Shown here: piece by piece, positions 1 to 9,497 of the stretch
Layout: every line of letters starts with the position of its first letter
Position numbering within the stretch: the stretch's first letter is position 1
NCBI GenBank assembly: GCA_018139225.1
Contig: JAGSNX010000003.1
Coordinates: 558,001-622,000 of the forward strand
Direction of reading: 5' to 3'
Origin: Microvirga sp. SRT01
Lineage (GTDB): Bacteria; Pseudomonadota; Alphaproteobacteria; Sphingomonadales; Sphingomonadaceae
DNA length: 64,000 nt
Made by a program: the position numbers and the translations under genes
The notes under the pieces: generated by a model
What the model was told of the DNA's origin: nothing
The model's input: only the letters and a program-made list of their open reading frames with translations
The model's database searches: none

Positions 1-493
1 CTGTTATTGGAAGGACGGGCGCGAGGTGTACGACCATGTCGCGCTGATCTACGAATATGCGGGCGGGCGGAAGTTCATCTACACGTCGCTGCTCAACAAT
101 GCGCGTTACGGCTGCGAGGAGCAGATCCAGGGCAGCAAGGGGTCGATCGAACCTGAACTCGGCCGCATCTATCAGGAAATTCCGCCCAAGACGCTGGCGC
201 TGCAACGGATGCAGGCGGACGTGAAGCGCGGGCACAAGCGCACCGTGCCGATCGGCGGCGCGACGTGGTTCCCGGAACTGCCCGTCACCACCCCCGGCGA
301 CTCGCTCGGCTGGGGCGAATATGACGAGACGATGCTCCAGTTCGAGGGGTTCGGAGAGGCGGTGCGATCGGGCAGGCCGCTGCCGGGGCTGTTGTATCAG
401 GCGTATAATGCCAGCGTCGCGTCGCTGCTGGGCGAACAGGCGATGGACAAGGGCGAGGCGCTGACCTGGCCCACCGGCCTCGTGACCATTTGA
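1..493 (+). CDS. Gfo/Idh/MocA-family oxidoreductase, C-terminal part (5' end outside the window)
   Basis: The reading frame is open from base 2 and ends at a TGA at 491-493, leaving about 163 residues of a longer protein. The visible part resembles the C-terminal alpha/beta domain of the NAD(P)-dependent Gfo/Idh/MocA family: a beta-sheet stretch with KFIYTSLLNNARYG, then a QGSKGSIE turn typical of the domain that builds the substrate pocket. The Rossmann half and the catalytic EKP lysine are off the window, so substrate cannot be judged. The internal GTG at 26 is not a start, because the frame runs on upstream with a coherent sequence (CYWKDGREVYD). The next gene starts only 14 bases downstream and is of the same superfamily, so the two are probably one sugar or inositol-type catabolic unit. 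Confidence 0.8.
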   Translation, partial: CYWKDGREVYDHVALIYEYAGGRKFIYTSLLNNARYGCEEQIQGSKGSIEPELGRIYQEIPPKTLALQRMQADVKRGHKRTVPIGGATWFPELPVTTPGDSLGWGEYDETMLQFEGFGEAVRSGRPLPGLLYQAYNASVASLLGEQAMDKGEALTWPTGLVTI

Positions 494-507
494 GAGGATC
501 TGCGATC

Positions 508-1665
508 GTGACCGATTCCAACCGCCGCGCGATACTGGGCATGGGGCTGACCGCCGGGCTCGTCGGGTTCGCCGCCGATGCGCTGGCGCAATCCACGACG
601 CGGGGCGACGCGCCGACCGAAAGCGCGGCGGCGCGACCGGCACCGGAGGCGAAGTACCGCGTCCCGTTCGCGGTGATCGGGATGGATCACAACCACATCT
701 ATGGCATCACCGATGCGATCATCCGCGGCGGCGGCGTGTTGACCAGTTTCTATGCAACCGATCCGAAGCAGATCGCGATGTTCCGGAAGCGGTATCCGGG
801 CGCGACGCTGGCGCGCGGCGAGGACGAGATTCTGGCTGACAAGCGGATCAAGCTGGTGTGCAGCGCGGCCGTCCCCAGCCTGCGCGCACCGCTCGGCATC
901 CGGGTGATGAAGGCGGGCAAGGACTATCTCAGCGACAAGGCGGCGGTGACGACGCTGGCGCAACTGGCGGAGGTGCGGCGCACGATCAAGCAGACCGGGC
1001 GCAAATACGGGATCATGTATTCGGAACGGCTGGAGGTGCCTGCCGCGGTCATGGCCGGGCAGATGGTGCATGACGGCGCGATCGGACGGGTGATCCAGAC
1101 GGTCAACCTCGCCCCGCATCGCCTGTCCGCGCCCACCCGGCCCGACTGGTTCTGGGACCCGGCACGCAATGGTGGCATCCTGACCGATGTCGGTAGCCAT
1201 CAGGCCGACCAGTTCGTCTATCTGACCGGCAGCAAGCGCGCGCATGTCGTCGCCTCCCAGACCGGCAACTTCGCGCATCCCGATCATCCGAAGTTCGAGG
1301 ATTTCGGCGACATGGTGCTGAACGGCGACGGCGGCACCGGCTATGTCCGCGTCGACTGGTTCACGCCCGACGGCCTGTCGACCTGGGGCGACGGACGGCT
1401 CTTCATCCTCGGCACCGAAGGGTACATCGAGCTGCGCAAATATGTCGATATCGCGGGCCGGCCGGGCGGCAACCACCTGTTCATCGCCGACCGCAAGGGC
1501 ATGCGCTACATCGACTGTTCGAAGGTGCCGCTGCCGTTCGGGCCGCAATTCGTGAACGACATCGTCGAGGGCACGTCGGTGGCGCAGGATCAGGACGGTG
1601 CGCTGCTGGCGGCCGAACTGGTGCTGACCGCCGAGGCGAAGGCGACGCGCGCCATCGCGGGGTGA
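508..1665 (+). CDS. Secreted Gfo/Idh/MocA-family oxidoreductase
   Basis: This 385-residue protein starts with a Tat-like export signal (NRRAILGMGL, then a hydrophobic run ending near ALAQ), followed by a Rossmann fold and a C-terminal dehydrogenase domain. It probably oxidises or reduces a sugar or polyol with bound NAD(P). I chose the GTG at 508, which has GAGAGGA eight bases upstream, over the in-frame TTG at 490, which would overlap the previous gene. The usual EKP catalytic motif reads DKA here (KDYLSDKAAVTT), so the lysine is kept while the glutamate and proline are changed. The family call is firm. The substrate is unknown. Confidence 0.8.
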   Translation: MTDSNRRAILGMGLTAGLVGFAADALAQSTTRGDAPTESAAARPAPEAKYRVPFAVIGMDHNHIYGITDAIIRGGGVLTSFYATDPKQIAMFRKRYPGATLARGEDEILADKRIKLVCSAAVPSLRAPLGIRVMKAGKDYLSDKAAVTTLAQLAEVRRTIKQTGRKYGIMYSERLEVPAAVMAGQMVHDGAIGRVIQTVNLAPHRLSAPTRPDWFWDPARNGGILTDVGSHQADQFVYLTGSKRAHVVASQTGNFAHPDHPKFEDFGDMVLNGDGGTGYVRVDWFTPDGLSTWGDGRLFILGTEGYIELRKYVDIAGRPGGNHLFIADRKGMRYIDCSKVPLPFGPQFVNDIVEGTSVAQDQDGALLAAELVLTAEAKATRAIAG

Positions 1666-1893
1666 CCGGCAGGCGAGAGCATGATGGCGTGACGTTGGTT
1701 CAACCCGTCGGTTCGCCCGGAGCGTGCGGGAGCAGGTCGGTACTTATCCCCTAGGACAGGAAGCGGGTCATGGGTCCCCGCGAAGGCGGGGACCCAGTAC
1801 TGGGCTCCCGCCTTTGCGGAAGCACATGCGATTGTCGGCGGCATTGCAGGAAATCCTTGACGAGCTCGAACGTCGATCGACTTGAGCCGCCGT
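1666..1893. other. Intergenic, convergent gene ends with a palindromic repeat
   Basis: The oxidoreductase and the esterase converge here. The stretch holds the hairpin repeat at 1771-1796 and a related degenerate copy just after it. I see no gene. Confidence 0.6.
1771..1796. repeat. Palindromic repeat, GGGTCCCCGC family
   Basis: Perfect 11-bp inverted arms TGGGTCCCCGC (1771-1781) and GCGGGGACCCA (1786-1796) surround a GAAG loop. The same family recurs at 44846-44918. It could act as a two-way transcription stop between convergent genes. Confidence 0.75.
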
Positions 1894-2829
1894 TCACGCC
1901 AGTTGTCGCGGGACCCAGCGGACGAACGCTTCCGGCCATAGCGAGCCCGGTTGCGTATCGGGGAGCTGCACGCCGAAACCGTGGCCGCCGCTTTGCAGGA
2001 TCTGCGCCTCCACCGGCACCTTGGCGGCGATGCACGCGTCGAGCCAGCGCAGGCTGCACGATGCCGGCACGACATCGTCGTCGAGCGCGTGGACGAGGAA
2101 GCAGGGCGGGGTCTTGGCATCGATATGGCGCAGCGGCGAGCGGCGAAGGACAGCGGCGTCGTCCGCTGTCTTTCCCAGTAGGTTCTCGCGGCTGCCGACA
2201 TGCGTATCGGGCAGTTCGAGTGTGGTGACGGCGTACATCAGGCCGGCAAAGGCGGGCCTGGCGTTCTGACGGTCGGCGGCGTCCACGGCTGTGTAGACGT
2301 GTTCGTCATAGGCGGTCGCGAGGGTGGCGGCGAGATGACCGCCGGCGGAGAAGCCGAGCACGCCGACCTTGGCAGGATCGATGCCGAACCGCGCCGCGCC
2401 TGTGCGGATCAGCCGCATCGCCCGCTGCGCATCCTGTAGCGGCACGTCGGACTGCGCATCCCAACCCTCGGCCGGCAGGCGGTAGGTGAGGATGAAGGCG
2501 GTATAGCCTTGTGCGGTCAGGCGATCGGCGACGCAGTTGCCCTCATTGTCGAGCGACACGAAGCCGTAGCCGCCGCCGGGAATCACGAGCACGCCGATGC
2601 CGTTGGCCTTTGCCGGGCGGCGGACGGCGAGCGTGGGCCGGGCGACGCCGGTGACGCGCGCTTCCGCGGTCGGCTTGCGGCCGGGTGTCGGCAGCGGCGC
2701 GCGGGCGCCGGGCGGACGGCCGGGCCAGAGCGGGAACGTCTCCGCCTCCGCGGCCGCGGCGATCGTCGCGGGCAGGGTGGCGGCCGTGAGGCTCAGCGCA
2801 ATCAAGGTGCGGCGATCGATGTCGGTCAT
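1894..2829 (-). CDS. Secreted alpha/beta-hydrolase esterase (acetyl-xylan esterase / BD-FAE type)
   Basis: This 311-residue alpha/beta hydrolase carries a Tat-like signal (DIDRRTLIALSLTAATLP, then an Ala-rich cleavage region). Oxyanion-hole residues lie in VIPGGGYGF (about 83-91), the nucleophile elbow is GFSAGGH with Ser161, the acid is one of Asp250-252 (HALDDD), and the base is His283 (GGHGFG). Enzymes of this type remove acetyl or aryl ester groups from plant polysaccharides outside the cytoplasm. The start at 2829 gives the export signal directly; the frame extends upstream to 2946, but that extension reads as low-complexity non-coding sequence. Close neighbours are sugar oxidoreductases. 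Confidence 0.85.
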   Translation of the reverse strand: MTDIDRRTLIALSLTAATLPATIAAAAEAETFPLWPGRPPGARAPLPTPGRKPTAEARVTGVARPTLAVRRPAKANGIGVLVIPGGGYGFVSLDNEGNCVADRLTAQGYTAFILTYRLPAEGWDAQSDVPLQDAQRAMRLIRTGAARFGIDPAKVGVLGFSAGGHLAATLATAYDEHVYTAVDAADRQNARPAFAGLMYAVTTLELPDTHVGSRENLLGKTADDAAVLRRSPLRHIDAKTPPCFLVHALDDDVVPASCSLRWLDACIAAKVPVEAQILQSGGHGFGVQLPDTQPGSLWPEAFVRWVPRQLA

Positions 2830-3134
2830 GCCGGTGTTGTCGGGGCGAAATGCTTCGACCGCAAGGGCCTGCCAGCCGCCGTTGGAGACGCGTCGGTTCG
2901 CCCGTGAGCCGGACGTGTGCCGGCATTCACTATGCTGCGCATCCAAGGATCGATGGCGTTATCGAAACGGTGGATGCCGGGACGAGCCCGGCATGACGGG
3001 CGGGGAGTGGGGGGCGGGTCGGTGCGCTGGCGCGAACATAGTTTCGGGAGCGAAATGCGTGTTTGGGTGTTCAACACCCTCATCCCGGCGCGCTTTGCGA
3101 TCGCTCCGTCGAACATTCGTAAGGTAGCACCGTC
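2830..3134. other. Divergent intergenic region
   Basis: This 305-base region lies between the esterase (minus) and the PerM-type permease (plus) and must hold both promoters. The only structure I can point to is the palindrome at 2974-2994. No convincing -35/-10 pair stands out. Confidence 0.5.
2974..2994. repeat. Short palindrome ATGCCGGG-N5-CCCGGCAT
   Basis: Perfect 8-bp arms at 2974-2981 and 2987-2994 flank ACGAG. It resembles the small intergenic palindromes scattered elsewhere in the window. Confidence 0.7.
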
Positions 3135-4208
3135 ATGTCCGTCCACCGTCAGCGCGTCGAGAATGGCGGCCTGATCCTCTTCGTCGTCGCCTTCACCCTG
3201 GCGCTGGGGTCCGTCGTATCGAGCTTTGCCGGCGCGCTGCTATGGGCGACGCTCGCGGCGTTGCTGTTCCAGCCGTTGTTCGAACGGTTGCTGAAGCGCT
3301 GGCCGGACCGGCGGAATACGGCGGCGGCGGTGACGATGCTGATTATCACCTTCGCGGTCGTCATCCCGGCGCTGATCGTCGCGAGCCTCGTCGTCGAGCA
3401 GGCGGCCAGCGTCTACAACCAGATGCGATCGGGCCAGATCAACTTCGCCTCGTATTTCCAGCAGATGCACGACGCGCTGCCGAACCGGCTCCAGCGACTG
3501 CTCGACAGTGCCGGGTTCGACAGTTTCGAGCGCGCGCAGACCAGCATCTCGCAGGCGGTGGGCAGCAGCGCGAGCATGCTGGCGCGACAGGCCTTCTCGA
3601 TCGGGGCGAACGCGGCGGCGTTCCTGCTGGCGTTCGGCGTCGGACTGTACGTCACCTTCTTCCTGCTGCGCGACGGCGGCCGGATCGGCCCGGCGATCGT
3701 CCGCGCGCTGCCGCTGGAACCTGCGGTGGCGGAGCGGTTCGCGGAGAAGTTCGTCGCCGTCGTCCGTGCGACGATCAAGGGATCGGGCGTCGTCGCGCTG
3801 GTGCAGGGTGCGCTGGGCGCAATCACCTTCTGGATCGTGGGCTTGCCCGCGGCGCTGCTCTGGGGCCTGTTGATGGCGATTGCGGCGTTGTTGCCCGCCG
3901 TCGGCCCGGCGATCATCTGGGGGCCGGTCGCGCTGTACCTGCTGGCGACGGGCGCGATCTGGCAGGCGGTGGTCGTCGTTCTGGCGGGCGTGCTGGTGAT
4001 CGGGCTGGCGGACAATATCCTGCGCCCGATCCTCGTCGGTCGGGACACCGGGATCCCCGACTGGCTGGTGCTGGTGACGACGCTGGGCGGGATCGATCTC
4101 GTCGGACTGAGCGGCATCGTGGTCGGGCCGCTCGCCGGGGCGCTGTTCATTACGGGGTGGCAGGTGCTGACCGAGCAGCGTGGCGCGGCAGTACCAGCGC
4201 CCGAATAA
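3135..4208 (+). CDS. AI-2E / PerM-family membrane permease
   Basis: This 357-residue integral membrane protein has hydrophobic segments near residues 10-55, 60-85, 150-175 and several between 205 and 340, with a soluble stretch at about 90-150. This is the layout of the AI-2E transporter (PerM/YdiK) family. Members export small molecules or ions. The autoinducer label comes from one member, and nothing here supports a role in signalling. The C-terminal motif DNILRPILVG is a family hallmark. The last 59 bases overlap the 3' end of the convergent amidotransferase gene. Confidence 0.85.
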   Translation: MSVHRQRVENGGLILFVVAFTLALGSVVSSFAGALLWATLAALLFQPLFERLLKRWPDRRNTAAAVTMLIITFAVVIPALIVASLVVEQAASVYNQMRSGQINFASYFQQMHDALPNRLQRLLDSAGFDSFERAQTSISQAVGSSASMLARQAFSIGANAAAFLLAFGVGLYVTFFLLRDGGRIGPAIVRALPLEPAVAERFAEKFVAVVRATIKGSGVVALVQGALGAITFWIVGLPAALLWGLLMAIAALLPAVGPAIIWGPVALYLLATGAIWQAVVVVLAGVLVIGLADNILRPILVGRDTGIPDWLVLVTTLGGIDLVGLSGIVVGPLAGALFITGWQVLTEQRGAAVPAPE

Positions 4209-5028
4209 AGTTGCCGAGTTCGATGCGGCGGCCGTCCGCCTCGGCAAACGCCGCATCGACGCCAAGCCGCCAGCGGAGTGGACGCGAGCCGGGATCGCTG
4301 TCGAGTGCATCGAGCAGGTCGGCCTGCGCCTCGACATCGGCCTGATCGCGGGCGAGACCGGCGCCAACGAGGCCGTCCTTCTGGCGGCGGAGTGCGGTCG
4401 CGATTTCCGCCAGCGACAATTCGGGGTGATATTGCACGCCCCAGAAGACGCCGCCGTCGTGGCGGATTTCCGCTGCCTGTACCCGGGTCGAGCCGTTCCC
4501 CGCCAGCAGCGTCCCGCCTTCGGGCAGCTCCTCGACCTCGTCGCCGTGAATCGCGGGAGCGTCCCAAGCGGGGGTACGCCCCGCCAGCAGCGGGTGATCG
4601 CGACCCTCCGCGGTGGCGACGATCCGGCGCGCGATGCCCGCCTCCAGCCGATCGGGCATCTTGCGCACCGTGCCGCCCGCTGCCGCGACCGCGACCTGAA
4701 GACCGGCACAGGAGCCGAACGACGGCGTTCCGGAGGCGAAGACGGCGCGCATGAACGCCAGTTGGCGGCGGACAGCGGGCGTGTCGTCGTAGACGTGGAG
4801 CGGCGAGCCGGTCAGGAACACGCCGTCATACTCCGCCAACCCCTCCGGGGTGTAGGTGCGGGCATCCTCGTCCGCCGGGGCGATGCGGGTGATCTTCACG
4901 CCCGGCATCATCTGATCCAGCGTCGCCGCATAGCTTTCGCCCGAGCTTTTACCGGTATGCTCCCGCCGCGCCTCGCGCTCCTCGGGGGTTTCGCTTTCGG
5001 CGACCAGAACCTTCAACAACGACGGCAC
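4150..5028 (-). CDS. Class I glutamine amidotransferase-like protein
   Basis: This 292-residue stand-alone GATase1 domain has the full catalytic triad: Cys107 in GSCAGLQ, and His201 and Glu203 in QYHPE. The protein would hydrolyse glutamine, or act on a related gamma-glutamyl substrate, in the cytoplasm. Stand-alone members include GMP-synthase-like and gamma-glutamyl-polyamine hydrolase-like proteins. The C-terminal extension after residue 215 is not one I can match. The gene converges on and overlaps the permease gene by 59 bases. No synthase partner lies nearby. Confidence 0.8.
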   Translation of the reverse strand: MPSLLKVLVAESETPEEREARREHTGKSSGESYAATLDQMMPGVKITRIAPADEDARTYTPEGLAEYDGVFLTGSPLHVYDDTPAVRRQLAFMRAVFASGTPSFGSCAGLQVAVAAAGGTVRKMPDRLEAGIARRIVATAEGRDHPLLAGRTPAWDAPAIHGDEVEELPEGGTLLAGNGSTRVQAAEIRHDGGVFWGVQYHPELSLAEIATALRRQKDGLVGAGLARDQADVEAQADLLDALDSDPGSRPLRWRLGVDAAFAEADGRRIELGNFIRALVLPRHAARSAPATP

Positions 5029-5124
5029 CTTTCAACGGGAGCCGCCCTAACGCACCGGTTGGGGGACGCGTTGCCGCTGTCTCGTGATTGATCTACGTTG
5101 GACCCGTTCAAGGAGGCATGCACC

Positions 5125-5637
5125 ATGTCCATCACCGTCAACGGTTTACCTGTTCCGCTGCCCAGCGATCCGCGCGTCTCGCTGCTGGATATGCTTCGCG
5201 AGGATCTACATCTGCCGGGCACCAAAAAGGGCTGCAACCAGGGCGCGTGCGGGGCCTGCACGGTGCTGGTCGATGGCCAGCGGATACTGTCCTGTCTGGC
5301 GCTCGCGGTGCAATATGACGGACGCGCCGTGATGACGGTCGAGGGGCTGGCGCAAGGCGGCGAACTCCATCCGTTGCAGGCCGCGTTCGTGGAGCATGAC
5401 GGGTTCCAATGCGGATATTGCACGCCCGGCCAGCTCTGCTCGGCGATCGGCATGGCGGCGGAGGTGAAGCGCGGCGTGCCGAGCCATGTCACCGGCGACC
5501 TGTCGGCGGAGACGATCGCGCTCGACCGCGAGGAACTGCGCGAGCGGATGAGCGGCAATCTGTGCCGGTGCGGGGCGCATAACGGCATCGTCGATGCGAT
5601 CTTCGAAGTCTATGCCGAGACGGAGGCCGCAGAATGA
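5125..5637 (+). CDS. paoA: Aldehyde oxidase/xanthine dehydrogenase family, [2Fe-2S] subunit
   Basis: This 170-residue small subunit carries two [2Fe-2S] clusters: an N-terminal plant-ferredoxin-type cluster (CNQGACGAC, then C about 20 residues later) and a C-terminal one (CGYC and CRCG). It passes electrons from the molybdenum cofactor to FAD. The ATG at 5125 follows AAGGAGG at 5110-5116 with good spacing; an upstream in-frame start at 5098 lacks this signal. Unlike the E. coli PaoA (YagT) subunit there is no Tat signal, so this complex looks cytoplasmic. The stop overlaps the start of the FAD subunit (ATGA), and the three genes form one operon. Confidence 0.88.
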   Translation: MSITVNGLPVPLPSDPRVSLLDMLREDLHLPGTKKGCNQGACGACTVLVDGQRILSCLALAVQYDGRAVMTVEGLAQGGELHPLQAAFVEHDGFQCGYCTPGQLCSAIGMAAEVKRGVPSHVTGDLSAETIALDREELRERMSGNLCRCGAHNGIVDAIFEVYAETEAAE

Positions 5638-6620
5638 CGCCCTTCACCTTCACGCGCGCCGTCGACGCTTCCGACGCGCTGACCCGCGCGAGCGACGTGG
5701 GCGCCCGGTATTTCGGCGGCGGCACCAACCTGGTCGACCTGATGCGCGAGACGGTGGAACAGCCGACGACGCTGATCGACGTGACGGGCCTGTCGACCAC
5801 GATCGCGGAGACGACGGACGGCGGGCTGATGATCGGGGCGGCGGTGACCAACACCGCCCTTGCCGAGCACCGTGCGGTGCGGACGCACTATCCGGTGCTG
5901 TCGCGCGCGATCGTCGCCGGGGCGAGCGCGCAGATCCGCAACATGGCGACGGTGGGCGGCAATCTGCTCCAGCGGACGCGCTGCACCTATTTCTACGATG
6001 TCGAGGGTTCGCGCTGCAACAAGCGGCAGCCGGGGCAGGGGTGCGACGCGATCGGCGGGTTCAACCGCATTCACGCGATCCTCGGCGCGTCGCCGTCGTG
6101 CGTGGCGACGCATCCGTCGGATATGTGCGTGGCGCTCGCGGCCCTCGATGCGCTGGTGCACCTGTCCTCCGTCAGTGGCACGCGGACCTTGCCGCTGACC
6201 GAATTGCACCGGTTGCCGGGCGAGCATCCCGCAATCGAGACGATGCTGGAACCGGGCGAACTCATCACCGCGATCGAACTGCCGGCGATGCCGATGGCGG
6301 CGCGGTCGGCCTATCGCAAGGTGCGGGACCGGGCGAGCTACGCCTTCGCGCTGGTGTCCGTGGCGGCGGCGCTGGAGGTCGAGGATGGCCGGGTGAAGGA
6401 CGTGCGCCTCGCGCTGGGCGGGGTGGCGCACAAGCCCTGGCGCGCGTTCCGGGCGGAGGCGGCGTTGCGCGGCGGGCCGGCGACGGTGGCGGCCTTCACC
6501 GCCGCCGCCCAGGTCGAGCTCGCCGACGCGCAGCCGCTGCGCGACAACGGTTTCAAGGTGGAACTGGCGAAGCGGACGATCGCGGCCGTGCTGGCCGATC
6601 TGGCGGGAGTGAGCGCATGA
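5634..6620 (+). CDS. paoB: Aldehyde oxidase/xanthine dehydrogenase family, FAD-binding subunit
   Basis: This 328-residue medium subunit has an FAD-binding domain ([11 protein letters not shown] near 30-40, [11 protein letters not shown] near 105-115) and a C-terminal CO-dehydrogenase flavoprotein domain. Between them is the cysteine-rich insert [16 protein letters not shown] followed by [10 protein letters not shown], which in the PaoB/YagS group binds an extra [4Fe-4S] cluster. This insert separates the protein from ordinary xanthine dehydrogenase FAD subunits and supports the PaoABC assignment. It overlaps both neighbours by four bases. Confidence 0.88.
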   Translation: MTPFTFTRAVDASDALTRASDVGARYFGGGTNLVDLMRETVEQPTTLIDVTGLSTTIAETTDGGLMIGAAVTNTALAEHRAVRTHYPVLSRAIVAGASAQIRNMATVGGNLLQRTRCTYFYDVEGSRCNKRQPGQGCDAIGGFNRIHAILGASPSCVATHPSDMCVALAALDALVHLSSVSGTRTLPLTELHRLPGEHPAIETMLEPGELITAIELPAMPMAARSAYRKVRDRASYAFALVSVAAALEVEDGRVKDVRLALGGVAHKPWRAFRAEAALRGGPATVAAFTAAAQVELADAQPLRDNGFKVELAKRTIAAVLADLAGVSA

Positions 6621-8947
6621 GCATCGTCGAGGACGCCAAGCAGGCGGTGCAGGGCGCCGTCCAGGGCGCGATGCAGAAGGCCATCCAGATGGCACCCGAC
6701 AGCTTCATGCCGGGGGGAAAGCCCGACCCGCTGATCCGGCAGCAGCACGGGCATATCGGCAAGCCGATCTCCCGCCTCGACGGGCCGGTGAAGGTGCGGG
6801 GCGAGGCGACCTATGCGGCGGAGTTCCCGCTCGACGGGATGCTGTATGCCGCGCTGGTGTTCAGCACGATCGCCAAGGGGCGGATCGCTTCGCTGGATAC
6901 GGATGCGGCGGAGGCGGCACCGGGCGTCGAGCTGGTGATGACGTATCGCAATGCGCCGCGCATGGCGTCGATGCCGCTGTTCATGACCTCCGAAAAGGCG
7001 TGCGGCGGTAACGACCTGCCGATCATGCAGGATGACCGCATCTACTGGAACGGCGAACCCGTCGCGCTGGTGCTGGCCGAGACGCAGGAACAGGCGGATC
7101 ATGCCGCGTCGCTGATTGCGGTCACCTACGATGCGGATCATTCGATCACCGCGATGGCGGCGGCGAAGGCCAAGGGCACCGAGCCGGGCATGTTCATGGG
7201 CCAGCCGCTGCAATTCGCGACCGGCGACGCGGCAGCGGCGCTGGCCGCGGCGGCGCACCGCGTCGACGAGACCTATACGACGCCGCGGCACAGCCACAAT
7301 GCGATCGAGCTGCACGCGGCGACGGTCGCGTGGCAGGGCGACACGCTGCGCGTCCATGACGCGTCGCAGATGGTGGCGCATACGGCGTGGTCGCTGGGCC
7401 ATGTCTTCGGCATCGACGAGGACAAGGTGCATGTGACCTCCCCGTTCGTCGGCGGCGGGTTCGGCAGCAAGGGGCTGTGGCAGCATCAGGTGCTGGCCGC
7501 CGCCGCGTCGAAGCTGGCCGGACGGCCGGTCCGGCTGATGCTGTCGCGCGAGGGCGTGTACCGGATCGTCGGCGGGCGCACGGTGACGGAGCAGCGCGTG
7601 GCGATCGGCGCGTCCGAGGACGGCCGCTTCGACGCGCTGATCCACACCGGCACTACTGCGATGAGCCGGCACAACGTCCTGCCCGAGCCGTTCATCGTGG
7701 CGACGCGCAGCGCCTATGCCGCGGGCAGCATGGCGCTGGACGTGGAGGTCGCGTACCTCGATATGGTCGCCAATACCTTCATGCGGGCACCGGGCGAGGC
7801 GGTCGGCACGTTCGCGCTGGAGAGCGCGATCGACGAGCTGGCCGTGGCGATGGACATCGACCCGATCGAGCTGCGCCTGCGGAACGAGCCGGACAAGGAC
7901 CCGACGACCGGCGCGACCTTTTCCTCGCGCGAGGTCGAGAAGGCGTACCGAGACGGTGCCGAACGGTTCGGCTGGGCGGAGCGCGGCGCACCCGGCAGCC
8001 GGCGCGAGGGAGAATGGCTGATCGGCACGGGCGTCGCGACCGCGACCTATCCCTATTACCGGATGCCCGGCGGTGCGGCGCGGATCACGCTGCGCCGCGG
8101 CGGCCATGCGACGGTCGATATCGCCGCGCACGACATGGGCATGGGCACCGCGACGGCACAGACGCAGGTCGCGGCCGACCGGCTGGGGCTGGCGATGGAG
8201 CAGGTGACGTTCCGCTACGGCGACAGCACATTGCCCGGTGTGGTCATGGCGGGCGGGTCGCAGCAGACGGCGGCGATCGGTGCATCGGTGATGGCGGCGC
8301 ACCGCGACCTGGTGACGGAGCTGCTGAAGCTGGCCGGCAACGACTCGCCGCTGGCAGGGCTGGACGTGGACGAGGTCGTGGGCGTCGACGGCGGCCTTGC
8401 CAAGACGGACGACCGCACGCGGCACGAAAGCTATGCGTCGATCCTGTCGCGGGCGCAGCGCGACGAGGTGGTCGTGGAGGCGACGCCGCCCGCGCCGCTG
8501 GAGACGATGCACTGGTCGATGCACTCGCACGGCGCGATGTTCTGTGAAGTGCGCGTCAACGCGGTGACGGGGGAGGTGCGGGTCAGCCGCTTCCTCGGAT
8601 CGTTCGACTGTGGCCGCATCCTCAACCCCAAGACCGCGGCCAGCCAGTTCCGCGGGGGGATCATCATGGGCCTCGGCCTCGCGCTGATGGAGGAAACGCA
8701 GTTCGACGAGCGCAACGGCCGCATCATGAACCCCAGCCTGGCCGAATATCATGTGCCGGTGCACATGGACGTGCCGGCGATCGACGTGATCTGGACCGAT
8801 ATCCCCGATCCCCACACCCCGATGGGTGCACGCGGCGTGGGCGAGATCGGCATCACCGGCGTCGGTGCGGCGGTGGCGAACGCGGTGTTCAACGCGACGG
8901 GGAAGCGGGTGCGGGATCTGCCGATCACGCTGGATAAGCTGTTGTGA
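6617..8947 (+). CDS. paoC: Aldehyde oxidase/xanthine dehydrogenase family, molybdopterin-binding subunit
   Basis: This 776-residue large catalytic subunit oxidises aldehydes to acids with water as oxygen source. The catalytic base is Glu743 in [12 protein letters not shown], and [12 protein letters not shown] marks a molybdopterin contact loop. The ATG at 6617 overlaps the previous stop (ATGA). The frame is open a further kilobase upstream, but that part is antisense-type shadow of paoB. The N-terminal 40 residues ([13 protein letters not shown]) are helical and Ala/Gln-rich. No molybdenum-cofactor insertion chaperone (PaoD/XdhC type) is next to the operon. Likely substrates are aromatic or furan-type aldehydes, by analogy with the E. 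coli enzyme. Confidence 0.88.
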   Translation: MSIVEDAKQAVQGAVQGAMQKAIQMAPDSFMPGGKPDPLIRQQHGHIGKPISRLDGPVKVRGEATYAAEFPLDGMLYAALVFSTIAKGRIASLDTDAAEAAPGVELVMTYRNAPRMASMPLFMTSEKACGGNDLPIMQDDRIYWNGEPVALVLAETQEQADHAASLIAVTYDADHSITAMAAAKAKGTEPGMFMGQPLQFATGDAAAALAAAAHRVDETYTTPRHSHNAIELHAATVAWQGDTLRVHDASQMVAHTAWSLGHVFGIDEDKVHVTSPFVGGGFGSKGLWQHQVLAAAASKLAGRPVRLMLSREGVYRIVGGRTVTEQRVAIGASEDGRFDALIHTGTTAMSRHNVLPEPFIVATRSAYAAGSMALDVEVAYLDMVANTFMRAPGEAVGTFALESAIDELAVAMDIDPIELRLRNEPDKDPTTGATFSSREVEKAYRDGAERFGWAERGAPGSRREGEWLIGTGVATATYPYYRMPGGAARITLRRGGHATVDIAAHDMGMGTATAQTQVAADRLGLAMEQVTFRYGDSTLPGVVMAGGSQQTAAIGASVMAAHRDLVTELLKLAGNDSPLAGLDVDEVVGVDGGLAKTDDRTRHESYASILSRAQRDEVVVEATPPAPLETMHWSMHSHGAMFCEVRVNAVTGEVRVSRFLGSFDCGRILNPKTAASQFRGGIIMGLGLALMEETQFDERNGRIMNPSLAEYHVPVHMDVPAIDVIWTDIPDPHTPMGARGVGEIGITGVGAAVANAVFNATGKRVRDLPITLDKLL

Positions 8948-9497
8948 TCCTTGAAGGCGAACTCGGAAGGTTAGGCTAAGGTTAGTCCAACGCGATGTTT
9001 TCGGTAGAGGTGTTCCGCCTCGGCTTTGCGGGCGTTACGTCAGAATGTGGGGCAGCCGGTGGCCGGCCCGATGAGAAAAAGGGGAGGCGGGGTCATGATC
9101 CACTTTTTCCAACATTGGTAGGGCGAAGATTTCTCTCGCCGAGCAAGCGAGCCTGATCGGTGCCGGTGCCCGGTCTTTTGGGGTGATTGCCTTGGGCTGT
9201 CTGCCTGCCTGTGTCCCGCACGGGCGACAATCGGCCAGCGTTCGTGTGGACCCGGATGAAAGAGACAGGGTGCATGATGCGCTGACATCTGGGCACAATC
9301 GACCTTCTTGCCACCCCTCCGCTTCAGGGGAGGGGACAGGGGGTGTGGCTACTCCGCCAGCGAGCCGTCTGCGGCACGGCCCCACCCCAACCCCTCCCCT
9401 GAAGGGGAGGGGCGGTCAGTACAGGGTGTCGCGCCGAACGTGATGATGGTGGCGCTGAATGGCCGGGTTGCCCCGACAGGTGGGTCGCGCGCCGGCG
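8948..9497. other. 550-base region without a recognisable gene
   Basis: Three minus-strand frames are open across 9035-9385, but none shows recognisable motifs or plausible domain composition, and they disagree in frame, as expected for GC-rich non-coding DNA. The right part (9314-9412) is a composite palindromic repeat. The left part (8948-9310) is less GC-rich than its surroundings, holds the odd run tgatccactttttccaac, and may be decayed sequence. Confidence 0.5.
9314..9412. repeat. Composite palindromic repeat, CCCCTCCCC family
   Basis: The right end is a perfect hairpin, CCCCTCCCC (9391-9399), TGAA, GGGGAGGGG (9404-9412). The left end is a similar imperfect one (9314-9335). Between them lies the C-rich/G-rich spacer ccccaccccaaccc. 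The same arrangement recurs at 17266-17426, 23461-23539 and 37912-38031. Confidence 0.8.

Noticed and set aside
3135..4208. Quorum-sensing (autoinducer-2) exporter
   Set aside because: The family name derives from one member. No luxS or signalling genes are here, so I kept only the family-level call.
5594..6616. Long frame continuous with paoC that would extend it by about 340 residues
   Set aside because: This stretch overlaps the well-supported paoB gene in another frame and reads as Arg/Gly/Ala-rich shadow sequence. The true start is the ATG at 6617 in an ATGA overlap.
6338..8815. 825-codon minus-strand frame opposite paoC
   Set aside because: Arg/His-rich shadow of paoC with no recognisable motif.
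9035..9385. Possible small gene on the minus strand in the paoC-SWIB gap
   Set aside because: Three frames are open over the same bases, none has a ribosome-binding site plus plausible protein features, and the end runs into a palindromic repeat.
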